A DNA stretch of 17,037 nt, from the NCBI GenBank assembly GCA_963557065.1, contig CAUWCT010000030.1:1-17037 (forward strand). Direction: 5' to 3'. Positions 7,085 to 15,378 of the stretch are shown piece after piece. The notes beneath the pieces were generated by a model. The model saw nothing but the letters and a program-made list of their open reading frames with translations. It did no database searches and was not told where the DNA came from. Position 1 is the first letter of the stretch; each line of letters begins with the position of its first letter. The position numbers and the translations under genes were made by a program. The stretch comes from UMGS1370 sp963557065 (GTDB taxonomy: Bacteria; Bacillota; Clostridia; Lachnospirales; Lachnospiraceae).

Positions 7085-7579
7085 ATGTCGGAAAAAAGGA
7101 CAGATTACATTACCTGGGATGAATATTTTATGGGCGTGGCAGAACTTTCTGCAAAGAGATCCAAAGATCCCAGCACGCAGGTAGGGGCCTGTATTGTCAG
7201 CCAGGACAACAAGATTTTATCCATGGGTTACAATGGATTCCCAAAGGGATGTTCCGATGACGAATTTCCATGGGGAAAAGAATGTGAAAAAGAAGACCCT
7301 TATAATGCAAAATATTTTTATTCCACCCACAGCGAACTCAACGCGATTTTAAACTACCGGGGCGGAAGCCTGGAGGGAAGCAAGATGTATGTAACCTTAT
7401 TTCCCTGCAACGAATGTGCCAAAGCCATTATCCAGGCAGGAATCAAGACCCTGGTTTATGCCTGCGACAAATATGCGGGCACGCCTGCAGTCAAGGCGTC
7501 GAAACGGATGTTAAACGCAGCGGGAGTCCGCTATTATCAGTATCAGCCCACAGGCAGAAAGATTGAGATTGACGTATAA
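7085..7579 (+). CDS. Deoxycytidylate (dCMP) deaminase
   Basis: This 164-residue zinc enzyme deaminates dCMP to dUMP, feeding thymidylate synthesis. The zinc and catalytic motif is H82-S-E84 (THSELNAI), with C108 and C111 in PCNECAK. The nucleotide-binding start STQVGACIV and the NGFPKG motif are typical of dCMP deaminases of the ComEB/T4 type rather than of cytidine deaminase or tRNA TadA. GGAGG lies 8 bases before ATG, at the end of a tandem repeat. The stop overlaps the next ATG by one base (TAATG), so translation of the two is probably coupled. Confidence 0.92.
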   Translation: MSEKRTDYITWDEYFMGVAELSAKRSKDPSTQVGACIVSQDNKILSMGYNGFPKGCSDDEFPWGKECEKEDPYNAKYFYSTHSELNAILNYRGGSLEGSKMYVTLFPCNECAKAIIQAGIKTLVYACDKYAGTPAVKASKRMLNAAGVRYYQYQPTGRKIEIDV

Positions 7580-9951
7580 TGAACGTATTATTAGCGGCAG
7601 TGAATGCAAAATATATCCATTCCAACCTGGGCGTTTACTGCCTGAAAGCCTATGCAAAAAAATCCCTGGAAGCATCTGGACTTATGGCGAATATCGAAAT
7701 CTGCGAATACACCATTAACAATCAGATGGAAAAAATTTTGGGAGACTTATATATCAGAAAGCCGGATATTGCAGCATTTTCCTGCTATATCTGGAATATT
7801 TCTTATGTGAGGCAGATCACTGCAGATTTAAAAAAAGTGCTCCCGGATGTAAAAATCTGGCTGGGAGGGCCGGAAGTCTCCTACGACGCCCCGAAGATTT
7901 TGAAAGAATGGCCCCAGGCAGACGGTGTGATGACAGGCGAGGGGGAGGAGACCTTTACAGAACTGATTGCCGGATACCAATCCTCTTGCTGCCAGACGCA
8001 GGCAGAGGAACAATGGCTGGAAAAGACAACAGGACTGGTGTTTCGGAAAAAGGATGGAAGCATTTGCATCACGCCGCCCCGTCCGGTTATGGATTTAAGC
8101 AAAGTTCCGTTTGTATATCAGGATCTTGCCCAATTTGAAAATCGGATTCTTTACTATGAGAGCAGCAGAGGATGCCCCTTTTCCTGCAGCTACTGCCTGT
8201 CTTCCATTGACAAATCCGTCCGGTTTCGGGATCTGGAACTGGTAAAGGAAGAATTGGGATTTTTCCTGGAACACAATGTGCCCCAGGTGAAATTTGTGGA
8301 TCGGACCTTTAACTGTAAAAAGAGCCATGCCATGGCAATCTGGCAGTACATTTTGGAACATGACAACGGGATTACCAATTTTCACTTTGAGATAGCGGCG
8401 GATTTGCTGGATGAGGAAGAACTGGAATTGCTGGCGTGTATGCGTCCGGGCCTGATTCAGTTGGAAATCGGTGTTCAGACCGTCAATCCCAACACCATTG
8501 CAGAGATTCGCCGGAAAATGGATTTAGAAGAGGTAAAAAGAATCACTGCCAGAATTGGCAGTGGGCGCAATATCCACCAGCACCTGGATTTGATTGCAGG
8601 TCTGCCCTTTGAGGATTTGAAGAGTTTCCAGAATTCCTTTAATCAGGTTTACAGGATGGAACCCCAGCAGCTCCAGCTGGGATTTTTAAAAGTGCTGAAA
8701 GGTTCTTATATGGAACAGCAGAAAGACCGGTATGGGCTGACATTTACCTCCGAACCGCCCTATGAAGTCCTGTCTACCAGATGGCTGTCCTACAGCGATA
8801 TTTTACAGCTGAAAAAGATAGAGGAAATGGTGGAAATCCATTATAACAGCGGCCAGTTCACAACAGCGATCCGATATTTGGAGCAGGAATTTGACCAGCC
8901 CTTTGAACTCTATAAAGCCCTGGCGGACTGGTACGAAAAAGAAAATACGGCAGGTATCAGCCAGAGCCGGCTGGCCAGATTTGAACTTTTATTCCAATTT
9001 GGCAGGACGTATCTGGAGTCTGCAAAGCTGGAACCGTTTCGGGATGCTCTGACTATGGATCTGTATTTAAGAGAAAATGCCAAAAGCCGGCCGGATTTTG
9101 CCAGAGACCAGAGCCCGTTTAAAAACGCGGTGCGGGATTTCTTTATCAGAGAGGAAAAAGAGCGCAGGTATCTGGAGGGATATGAGCAGTACGATTCCAG
9201 GCAGATGGCGAAGATGGCCCATCTTGAGGTCTTTGATGACGGTTCTGCGGTGCTGTTTGATTACAAAAACAGAGATCCCCTGACATATAATGCCAGATGG
9301 ATTCGGTTTGACCGGTTTGCAAAGTCCCGGCGTATCGACAACATTTTGCAGGCGCTGGACAGAGAATACGGGACAGAATACCGGTGCTATTTAAATTATG
9401 AAACGCCCTGGCAGCTTTTAATTGCAGTGATTATGAGCGCTCAGTGCACAGATGCCAGAGTCAATCTGGTAACAGCAGATTTATTTAAAAAGTATGATAC
9501 TTTAGAAAAATTTGCAGATGCTAATTTAAAGGAACTGGAACAGGACATTCATTCCATTGGGTTTTACCATATGAAAGCCAAAAACATCATTTCCTGCTGT
9601 AAAGATCTGGTGGAAAAATATGATGGAAGGGTTCCGGAAAGTCTGGAGGAACTTACGTCTCTTGCGGGCGTGGGGCGGAAAACTGCAAATGTGATTCGGG
9701 GAAATATTTACAAAGAACCCAGTATCGTGGTAGATACCCATGTAAAACGGATTTCCCGCAAATTGGGACTTACAAAAGAGGAAGATCCGGAAAAGATCGA
9801 GTACAGCCTGATGAAAGTCCTGCCAAAGGATCACTGGATCTTGTGGAATATTCATATTATTACCCTGGGGCGTACCATCTGTACAGCCAGAAATCCCAAA
9901 TGCAGCCAGTGCTTTCTAAAGGATTACTGCCCCAGCTTCGGAGGAAACTAA
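7579..9951 (+). CDS. nth: Radical SAM/DUF4080 protein fused to endonuclease III
   Basis: A single 790-residue frame joins two proteins. Residues 1-~150 are a cobalamin-binding-like Rossmann domain. Residues ~185-370 are a radical SAM domain with C199-xxx-C203-xx-C206 (SRGCPFSCSYC). Residues ~375-570 are the DUF4080 region, of unknown function. From ~580 to 790 is a complete endonuclease III, the DNA glycosylase/AP lyase for oxidised pyrimidines: HhH motif LAGVGRKTAN with catalytic K701, D719 in VDTH, and the [4Fe-4S] ligands C768, C775, C778 and C784 (C-x6-C-x2-C-x5-C). I see no stop or usable ribosome binding site at the junction (~9295-9340). The radical SAM substrate is unknown. The next gene, an exonuclease, starts 6 bases later. 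Confidence 0.88.
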   Translation: MNVLLAAVNAKYIHSNLGVYCLKAYAKKSLEASGLMANIEICEYTINNQMEKILGDLYIRKPDIAAFSCYIWNISYVRQITADLKKVLPDVKIWLGGPEVSYDAPKILKEWPQADGVMTGEGEETFTELIAGYQSSCCQTQAEEQWLEKTTGLVFRKKDGSICITPPRPVMDLSKVPFVYQDLAQFENRILYYESSRGCPFSCSYCLSSIDKSVRFRDLELVKEELGFFLEHNVPQVKFVDRTFNCKKSHAMAIWQYILEHDNGITNFHFEIAADLLDEEELELLACMRPGLIQLEIGVQTVNPNTIAEIRRKMDLEEVKRITARIGSGRNIHQHLDLIAGLPFEDLKSFQNSFNQVYRMEPQQLQLGFLKVLKGSYMEQQKDRYGLTFTSEPPYEVLSTRWLSYSDILQLKKIEEMVEIHYNSGQFTTAIRYLEQEFDQPFELYKALADWYEKENTAGISQSRLARFELLFQFGRTYLESAKLEPFRDALTMDLYLRENAKSRPDFARDQSPFKNAVRDFFIREEKERRYLEGYEQYDSRQMAKMAHLEVFDDGSAVLFDYKNRDPLTYNARWIRFDRFAKSRRIDNILQALDREYGTEYRCYLNYETPWQLLIAVIMSAQCTDARVNLVTADLFKKYDTLEKFADANLKELEQDIHSIGFYHMKAKNIISCCKDLVEKYDGRVPESLEELTSLAGVGRKTANVIRGNIYKEPSIVVDTHVKRISRKLGLTKEEDPEKIEYSLMKVLPKDHWILWNIHIITLGRTICTARNPKCSQCFLKDYCPSFGGN

Positions 9952-9957
9952 GACAAT

Positions 9958-10713
9958 ATGGATCGATCTTACATTGCCATTGATATTGAGACCACAGGAT
10001 TAAATGCCAAACAGGACAGGATTATAGAGGTGGGAGCAGTCCGGGTCATAGACGGGGAAGAACGGGAACGGTTTTCTTCTTTTGTCAATCCTGGGAGACC
10101 TCTTCCGGAACGGATTACAGAACTGACCGGCATCCGGGATGATATGTTAAAAGATGCGCCGGATATTGGAGAAGTGATCCGGCAGATTACAGAATTTGCA
10201 GGAGAGTTCCCTTTGCTGGGCCACAATATCCTGTTTGACTACAGTTTTTTAAAAAGAGCAGCCATTAACTGGGGAGGGATTTCGTCCTGGGAAAAAACCG
10301 GCATAGATACTTTAAAGATTGCCAGACTATTGATGCCGGAGGAAGAAAAAAAGAATCTGTCAGCAGCCTGCCGGTATTTTCAGGTTGCCATGGGGACGGC
10401 TCACAGGGCAGAAGAGGACGCCAGGGCAGCCAGCCGGCTGTACCTTGCCATGGGTTCTTTATATGGGGAGGAACGGCCGGAAATATTTTCGGCAAAGCCT
10501 TTGATTTACCGGGTAAAAAAAGAACAGCCGGCTACAAAAAGGCAAAAAGAACGCTTGCATGATCTGATAAAATATCATAGAATAAACGTATCTTTGCAAA
10601 TCGAAGATTTGACAAGAAATGAAGCATCCCGGCTGACAGATCAGATTCTGTCCCGGTATGGAAAAACAGGAACACCTGACAAGGCAGTTTGCGAGTCTGG
10701 TGGACATGGATAA
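9958..10713 (+). CDS. DEDDh 3'-5' exonuclease (DnaQ/PolC-epsilon type)
   Basis: The 251-residue protein has the three exonuclease motifs of the DnaQ superfamily: Exo I with D9-x-E11 (AIDIETTG), Exo II with D94 (GHNILFDYSFL), and Exo III with H149 and D154 (HRAEEDA). This predicts a metal-dependent 3'-5' nuclease on single-stranded or mismatched ends. The catalytic domain covers ~1-170. The rest (~185-240, KRQKERLHDLIKYHRI and a short helical region) is lysine-rich and unassigned. It begins 6 bases after the endonuclease III fusion, suggesting joint transcription and a role in DNA repair. It is not the polymerase III epsilon subunit by context, since Clostridia use PolC. Confidence 0.85.
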   Translation: MDRSYIAIDIETTGLNAKQDRIIEVGAVRVIDGEERERFSSFVNPGRPLPERITELTGIRDDMLKDAPDIGEVIRQITEFAGEFPLLGHNILFDYSFLKRAAINWGGISSWEKTGIDTLKIARLLMPEEEKKNLSAACRYFQVAMGTAHRAEEDARAASRLYLAMGSLYGEERPEIFSAKPLIYRVKKEQPATKRQKERLHDLIKYHRINVSLQIEDLTRNEASRLTDQILSRYGKTGTPDKAVCESGGHG

Positions 10714-10724
10714 GAGGTGAAAAT

Positions 10725-10835
10725 ATGCTCAACATGAATAATAAGAAAACAAAGAAAATAGTATCGGCTGTAATTGTAATTTTATTAGTAATAGCAATGG
10801 TACTTCCATTGGTGCTCAGCGCACTTGCGATCTAA
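10725..10835 (+). CDS. 36-residue single-pass membrane peptide
   Basis: ATG 10725 follows GAGGTG (10714-10719) with 5 bases between. The peptide has a lysine/asparagine-rich start (MLNMNNKKTKKI) and one hydrophobic helix, residues ~13-36, ending in LSALAI. It lies in the 162-base gap between the exonuclease and the VanW gene, in the same direction. The layout (short basic N-terminus plus one helix) resembles small Firmicutes membrane peptides such as Prli42, but I do not claim identity. The strong ribosome binding site supports a real gene. Confidence 0.65.
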   Translation: MLNMNNKKTKKIVSAVIVILLVIAMVLPLVLSALAI

Positions 10836-10875
10836 GAATGCCGGTCAGGACGGCGGGAATAAGAGGATTTAGGGT

Positions 10876-12495
10876 ATGATGAGAAAATATTGGGAAGTTG
10901 GGGTATGCACTGCAGCCCTGGTTTTGATACCGGCGGTTCCCACACAGGCGGAAAGCCGGATACCGGAAGGTGTTTATGCAGACGAGGTAAATCTGGCAGG
11001 TATGACAAAGGACGAGGCGAATCAGGCAGTTGCAGAATATGTAGAGACCCTGTCCGGACATAAGATCACATTGGATATGGGAGAGGACAAGGCGGACACA
11101 ACGGCCGGTGATCTGGGGATCTTTTGGAGCAATCAGGAAGCAGTGGAAAAGGAGATTGCAGAGTGTCAGGGAGGCAACCTGGTAAAGCAGTATATCAATC
11201 AGGTAGATTTAAAGGCCAATCCCAGGCACATTGATGTGGAAGTTTCCGTAGATGAACAAAAAGTAAAAGCATTTATTGAAAGCAAATCAGCAGGTCTGGT
11301 AGAAGAAGCAAAAGACGCATCCATGGATGTGGTAGACGGGCAGTTTATTGTGACTCCGTCTGTAACCGGACGGATGATAGACACAGAAGCGACCAATGCT
11401 GCTTTAAATGAAGCATTTAAAAACGGTCTGGATGGCCCCATAGAGATTGAGGCCCGGATTACAGAAAAACAGCCCAGGATCACAACGGAAGACCTGGAAA
11501 GCATTCAGGATGTGCTGGGCACTTTTTCAACAGATTTCAGCAGCAGCGGGTATGCCAGAGCCACCAATGTAGAGGTAGGTGCGGCAAAAATCGATAATCA
11601 TATTGTGATGCCGGGAGAGACCTTATCCGGCTACGAATGTTTGCAGCCGCTGACTGCCGCAAACGGCTACAAAAATGCAGCTTCTTATGAAAACGGACAG
11701 GTAGTGGACAGTATTGGAGGCGGAGTGTGCCAGCTTGCAACCACTCTTTACAATGCAGCCCTTCAGGCAGAAGTAGAGATTACACAGCGGCAGAATCACT
11801 CTATGATTGTAACGTATGTAAAACCGTCTATGGATGCAGCCATTGCAGGTACGGTAAAGGATATTAAGATTACCAATAACTACAGCACTCCCATCTATGT
11901 AGAGGGAAAAACAGAGGGAAGGACGCTGACCTTTACCATTTATGGAAAGGATACCAGACCGGATAACCGGGAAGTGAAGTACGTGTCCGAGACGTTAAGA
12001 AGGACCGATCCGGGAGCGCCCAAGGAGATACCCGATCCGTCTTTACAACCAGGCGCCAGGGTAAAAGTTCAGTCTGCCCATTACGGCCTGGAGTCCAGGC
12101 TGTGGAAATATGTTTATGTGGATGGAAAAGAAGTGGAAAAAACACTGCTGAATGAAGATGTCTATTATGCCTCCAAGGCAGTATATCGGGTAGGACCTGC
12201 AGCAGCAGTGGCACCGGTTCCTCCTATTGTACCGCCAGTGACACCGGAGACTCCTGCACCGGAATCTTCAGCGCCGACCGATCCGGCTCCTATAGAACCA
12301 GAGGAGACCCATCCAAGCGAATATGGCCCCGGAATCGGACTGGAAACCCAGCCAGCCCCGGCCCCTGAAGAAACACCGGCTCCAGTTCCGGCAGAAACGC
12401 CAGCCCCGGCTCCGGCAGAGACACCAGCTCCGGCCCCGGCGGAAGCTCCAGCCCCAGCGCCACAGCCGACTCCGGCAGAAGGAGTGCCGGCATGA
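10876..12495 (+). CDS. Secreted VanW-family protein with Pro/Ala-rich tail
   Basis: The 539-residue product has a signal peptide (residues 1-25; hydrophobic CTAALVLIPAV and likely cleavage at TQA|ES). Residues ~30-205 hold two repeats resembling the putative peptidoglycan-binding YoaR domain (PG_binding_4). The VanW domain is ~215-345 (MPGETLSG, then GGGVCQLATTLYNAAL). A G5-like domain follows at ~375-450. The tail (~455-539) is made of PAPAPAETPA-type repeats and could span the wall. There is no LPXTG anchor. VanW was named from vancomycin-resistance clusters, but most members are general envelope proteins of unknown role; no resistance is implied. ATG 10876 is 8 bases after GAGGA; ATG 10879 is an alternative. 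The stop overlaps the next start (ATGA). Confidence 0.85.
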   Translation: MMRKYWEVGVCTAALVLIPAVPTQAESRIPEGVYADEVNLAGMTKDEANQAVAEYVETLSGHKITLDMGEDKADTTAGDLGIFWSNQEAVEKEIAECQGGNLVKQYINQVDLKANPRHIDVEVSVDEQKVKAFIESKSAGLVEEAKDASMDVVDGQFIVTPSVTGRMIDTEATNAALNEAFKNGLDGPIEIEARITEKQPRITTEDLESIQDVLGTFSTDFSSSGYARATNVEVGAAKIDNHIVMPGETLSGYECLQPLTAANGYKNAASYENGQVVDSIGGGVCQLATTLYNAALQAEVEITQRQNHSMIVTYVKPSMDAAIAGTVKDIKITNNYSTPIYVEGKTEGRTLTFTIYGKDTRPDNREVKYVSETLRRTDPGAPKEIPDPSLQPGARVKVQSAHYGLESRLWKYVYVDGKEVEKTLLNEDVYYASKAVYRVGPAAAVAPVPPIVPPVTPETPAPESSAPTDPAPIEPEETHPSEYGPGIGLETQPAPAPEETPAPVPAETPAPAPAETPAPAPAEAPAPAPQPTPAEGVPA

Positions 12496-13091
12496 TTCAG
12501 CGTATAGACAGGGAAAAGCTTGGGACAATGGAAGTTGATCAGGATTTAGTGGTTGCCGGTTACGTAGGAGAGCAGGGGGCGGCTCTGATAGCGAAAGCCA
12601 GACGGGAAGAACTTCGCCAGTGGTTTTCAGATCCGTATATTGACACCATCGAGACGCCTGCAGGGACAAAGGGAACCCTTTCCTGGGAGAAGGCAAAGGA
12701 CCTTGGCGCAACAGAATTTGAAAGAATCGGAGAGGGCGGTATTTTCACCGCCCTTTGGAATCTTTCCGGATGTTATCGTCAGGGCATCACCGTATATCTT
12801 CGTGATATTCCCGTAAGGCAGAATACCATTGAACTGTGTGAGCGGTATGAATTGATGCCGTACCGCTTATGGTCGGGAAACTGTGCAGTTTTAGTGGCAA
12901 AGAATGGCAGAAAATTAGTAAAAACATTGGCTGCAGAGGGGATTGATGCAGCCATAATCGGACAAGTCCGGGCAGGAGTAAGAAAAGAGATTTACCAGGG
13001 CACGAAAGCAGGATGTATGGAACGGCCGAAGCCGGATGAAATTTATAAAGTATTGCCGGATTTTGACCCCAACAATATTGAAACAATATAG
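12492..13091 (+). CDS. PurM/HypE-like C-terminal domain protein, function unknown
   Basis: The 199-residue product resembles the C-terminal half of the AIR synthase (PurM)/HypE/SelD superfamily (AIRS_C): GEGGIFTALWNLSG is the GG-A motif region, followed by GITVYLRDIPVR and DAAIIGQVRAG as in HypE. The N-terminal ATP-binding half of those enzymes is missing; residues 1-75 are instead a short unrelated start. It is therefore unlikely to be a full HypE or PurM, and no hydrogenase genes are nearby. Its ATG overlaps the VanW stop (ATGA). It may bind a nucleotide or act as a regulatory half. Databases may call it a hydrogenase maturation factor. Confidence 0.65.
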   Translation: MIQRIDREKLGTMEVDQDLVVAGYVGEQGAALIAKARREELRQWFSDPYIDTIETPAGTKGTLSWEKAKDLGATEFERIGEGGIFTALWNLSGCYRQGITVYLRDIPVRQNTIELCERYELMPYRLWSGNCAVLVAKNGRKLVKTLAAEGIDAAIIGQVRAGVRKEIYQGTKAGCMERPKPDEIYKVLPDFDPNNIETI

Positions 13092-13106
13092 CAGCTTTGA
13101 CCCCAA
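13062..13106 (+). promoter_or_regulatory. Direct and inverted repeats upstream of the Lrp-type gene
   Basis: TTTGACCCCAA occurs twice (13062-13072 and 13096-13106), 34 bases apart. Between them ATATTG/CAATAT (13075-13080/13084-13089) forms a perfect inverted repeat around AAA. AT-rich dyads near their own gene are common operators of Lrp/AsnC regulators, so autoregulation is possible. The first copy is inside the upstream coding sequence, so a chance or duplication origin cannot be excluded. Confidence 0.3.
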
Positions 13107-13129
13107 TATCATTTTAAGGAGGAGACGAT

Positions 13130-13612
13130 ATGAGAGAAAGGATTTTAGCGGTACTGGAAAAGAACAGCAGAATAGACATCAGAGATCTGGCGATTTTGCT
13201 GGGAGAGAGTGAAGCGGCGGTTGCCAATGAAATTGCAGATATGGAAAAAGAGCGGATTATCTGCGGTTACCACACTCTGATCAACTGGGACAATACCAGC
13301 GAAGAAAAGGTACAGGCTTTAATCGAGGTCAAGGTTACTCCTCAAAGGGGAATGGGATTTGACAAGATCGCAGAACGCATTTACCAGTACAGCGAAGTGG
13401 ATTCTGTTTTCCTGATGTCCGGCGGTTATGATTTTACAGTGATAATCGAAGGAAAAACCATGCGTCAGGTAGCGCTTTTTGTATCAGAAAAACTTTCAAC
13501 CTTGGATTCTGTGCTTAGTACGGCAACTCATTTTGTGCTTAAAAAATATAAAGACCATGGCACTGTAATTGCAGACCCGATCCACGATGAAAGGATGCCG
13601 ATTAGCTTATGA
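13130..13612 (+). CDS. Lrp/AsnC-family transcriptional regulator
   Basis: This 160-residue DNA-binding protein has an N-terminal winged helix (~1-55; ERILAVLEKNSRIDIRDLAILL, then the recognition helix SEAAVANEIADME) and a C-terminal RAM/AsnC effector domain (~65-140; ALIEVKV and VDSVFLMSGGYDFTVIIEG). Such proteins form octamers and sense amino acids. AAGGAGGAG precedes ATG at good spacing. The stop overlaps the aminotransferase start (ATGA), so the regulator probably controls, or responds to substrates of, that enzyme. The exact ligand cannot be read from the sequence. Confidence 0.9.
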   Translation: MRERILAVLEKNSRIDIRDLAILLGESEAAVANEIADMEKERIICGYHTLINWDNTSEEKVQALIEVKVTPQRGMGFDKIAERIYQYSEVDSVFLMSGGYDFTVIIEGKTMRQVALFVSEKLSTLDSVLSTATHFVLKKYKDHGTVIADPIHDERMPISL

Positions 13613-14796
13613 GAAATCCATTATCTGACACCATAGTACAGATTCCGCCTTCCGGAATCCGCAAATTTTTCGATATTGTAAGTGAAATGAAGGACGCCAT
13701 TTCTCTGGGAGTAGGAGAGCCGGATTTTGACACCCCATGGCACATCAGAGAGGAAGGCATCTATTCTCTGGAAAGAGGGCGTACATTTTATACTTCCAAT
13801 GCAGGATTAAAAGAACTAAAACAGGAAATCGCCCAATACTTAAAACGCCGCTGCCATGTGCTGTATGACTATGCCGGAGAGATTATGGTCACAGTAGGCG
13901 GAAGTGAGGCAATCGACATAGCGCTTCGCGCCATGATTAATCCGGGGGCGGGGGAAGAAGTTTTGATTCCCCAGCCCAGTTATGTGTCTTACGTGCCCTG
14001 TACCGTTCTGGCAGGAGGCGTGCCGGTCATCATAGAACTGGAAGCGAAAGACGAGTTTCGCCTGACTCCCCAAAAGCTGTTGGAAAAAATTACTCCCAAC
14101 ACCAAGATTTTGGTCCTTCCCTTCCCCAACAATCCAACTGGGGCGATTATGGAAAAGGAAGATCTGGAAGCCATTGCCAAAATCGTAATAGAAAAAGACT
14201 TATTTGTAATTTCCGATGAAATCTATTCCGAACTTACTTATAAAGGAGAGCACACCACCATAGCTTCTCTTCCGGGAATGAAAGAGAGAACAGTGCTGAT
14301 CAACGGTTTCTCCAAAGCATTTGCCATGACCGGATGGCGCCTGGGTTATGCCTGTGCGCCGGAATTAATTCTTACTCAGATGTTAAAAATCCACCAGTTT
14401 GCCATTATGTGCGCACCCACTGCCAGCCAGTATGCAGGAGTGGAGGCGCTGCGAAACAGCGACGAAGACGTAAAAAATATGCGGGAAGCCTACAATCAGC
14501 GCCGCCGCTATCTAATCCATGAATTTAAAGAAATGGGACTGGAGTGTTTCGAGCCATACGGCGCATTTTATACCTTTCCCTGCATTAAGCGGTTTGGGAT
14601 GACTTCTGACGAGTTTGCCACCCGGCTGCTGAAAGAAGAAAAAGTGGCAGTTGTTCCCGGTACAGCCTTTGGAGACTGCGGAGAGGGGTATCTGAGGATT
14701 TCCTATGCCTACTCCCTTGAGGATCTGAAAAAGGCATTAGAGAGAATCCGGCGGTTTATCGAACGGCTGGATCAGGAAAACGGTTACCAAATTTAG
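13609..14796 (+). CDS. PLP-dependent class I/II aminotransferase
   Basis: The 395-residue fold-type I aminotransferase has all cofactor residues: N175 in NNPTG, D203 and Y206 in SDEIYSEL, the Schiff-base lysine K236 in NGFSKAFAMTGWRLGY, and R363 in GYLRISYAYS, which binds the substrate carboxylate. The N-terminus (ISLGVGEPDFDTPWHI) is typical of the aspartate/aromatic aminotransferase group, PatA/AspC-like. Substrate is not decidable from motifs; aromatic or aspartate/alanine are the likely choices. It is translationally coupled to the Lrp-type regulator by a 4-base overlap. Length is normal for the family. Confidence 0.9.
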   Translation: MRNPLSDTIVQIPPSGIRKFFDIVSEMKDAISLGVGEPDFDTPWHIREEGIYSLERGRTFYTSNAGLKELKQEIAQYLKRRCHVLYDYAGEIMVTVGGSEAIDIALRAMINPGAGEEVLIPQPSYVSYVPCTVLAGGVPVIIELEAKDEFRLTPQKLLEKITPNTKILVLPFPNNPTGAIMEKEDLEAIAKIVIEKDLFVISDEIYSELTYKGEHTTIASLPGMKERTVLINGFSKAFAMTGWRLGYACAPELILTQMLKIHQFAIMCAPTASQYAGVEALRNSDEDVKNMREAYNQRRRYLIHEFKEMGLECFEPYGAFYTFPCIKRFGMTSDEFATRLLKEEKVAVVPGTAFGDCGEGYLRISYAYSLEDLKKALERIRRFIERLDQENGYQI

Positions 14797-14819
14797 AAAA
14801 AAGGCAGGAATATGCAAGG

Positions 14820-15311
14820 ATGAATATTGTATTATATGAGCCGGAAATGCCGGCCAACACCGGAAATATCGGCCGCACCTGCGTGGCAACAGACACCAGG
14901 CTTCATCTCATTGAGCCGCTGGGATTTAAACTTAATGAAAAACAGTTAAAAAGGGCCGGACTGGATTACTGGGACAAACTGGACGTTCAGGTATACAGCG
15001 ATTTTCAGGACTTTCTGACCAAAAATCCAGGAGCCAGGATCTATATGGCAACTACAAAAGCGCCCAATGTATACACGGATGTCCAGTACGAGCCGGACTG
15101 CTACATTATGTTTGGTCCGGAGAGCAGAGGAATCCCGGAAGAAATTTTGGTAGAGCACCAGGAAGCCTGCATCCGCATCCCCATGTGGGGTGACATCCGT
15201 TCCCTGAATCTCTCCAACTCGGTTGCCGTCATTCTCTATGAAGCTCTGCGGCAGAATGGATTTGAAAAGATGACCAGAGAAGGCCATTTAACCAGATTTG
15301 ATTGGAAATAG
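14820..15311 (+). CDS. trmL: tRNA (cytidine/uridine-34-2'-O)-methyltransferase TrmL
   Basis: This 163-residue SPOUT-class enzyme uses SAM to methylate the 2'-hydroxyl of wobble position 34 in tRNA-Leu isoacceptors. Seen are the N-terminal EPEMPANTGNIGRTC motif, then FGPESRGIPEEIL and the C-terminal knot RSLNLSNSVAVILYEAL, all characteristic of TrmL/YibK. Length matches (~155-165). It starts 23 bases after the aminotransferase stop, with a weak site (AAGG close to ATG; AGGCAGGA further up). The stop TAG 15309-15311 is in the same frame as the following Rpn-like frame, with no terminator between them. Confidence 0.93.
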   Translation: MNIVLYEPEMPANTGNIGRTCVATDTRLHLIEPLGFKLNEKQLKRAGLDYWDKLDVQVYSDFQDFLTKNPGARIYMATTKAPNVYTDVQYEPDCYIMFGPESRGIPEEILVEHQEACIRIPMWGDIRSLNLSNSVAVILYEALRQNGFEKMTREGHLTRFDWK

Positions 15312-15378
15312 GAAAAGAGATTATTAGAGAACTTCTGTAAAAGTAAAGAGTTAGGATATGCACGAAGGAAAGGAAGGC

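Noticed and set aside
12360..12480. Repeats in the VanW gene tail as a possible CRISPR or minisatellite locus
   Set aside because: They are in-frame codon repeats for Pro/Ala/Glu units with no spacers; they are explained by the protein tail.
10876..12495. VanW gene as a vancomycin-resistance marker
   Set aside because: No vanA/B-type ligase, vanH, vanX or two-component system is present; VanW proteins are common envelope proteins in Clostridia.
12290..12711. Long - strand open frames opposite the VanW gene tail
   Set aside because: They are shadows of the Pro/Ala-rich repeats and of the following gene; low-complexity GC-rich codons open the opposite frames, and no start signal or family match is seen.
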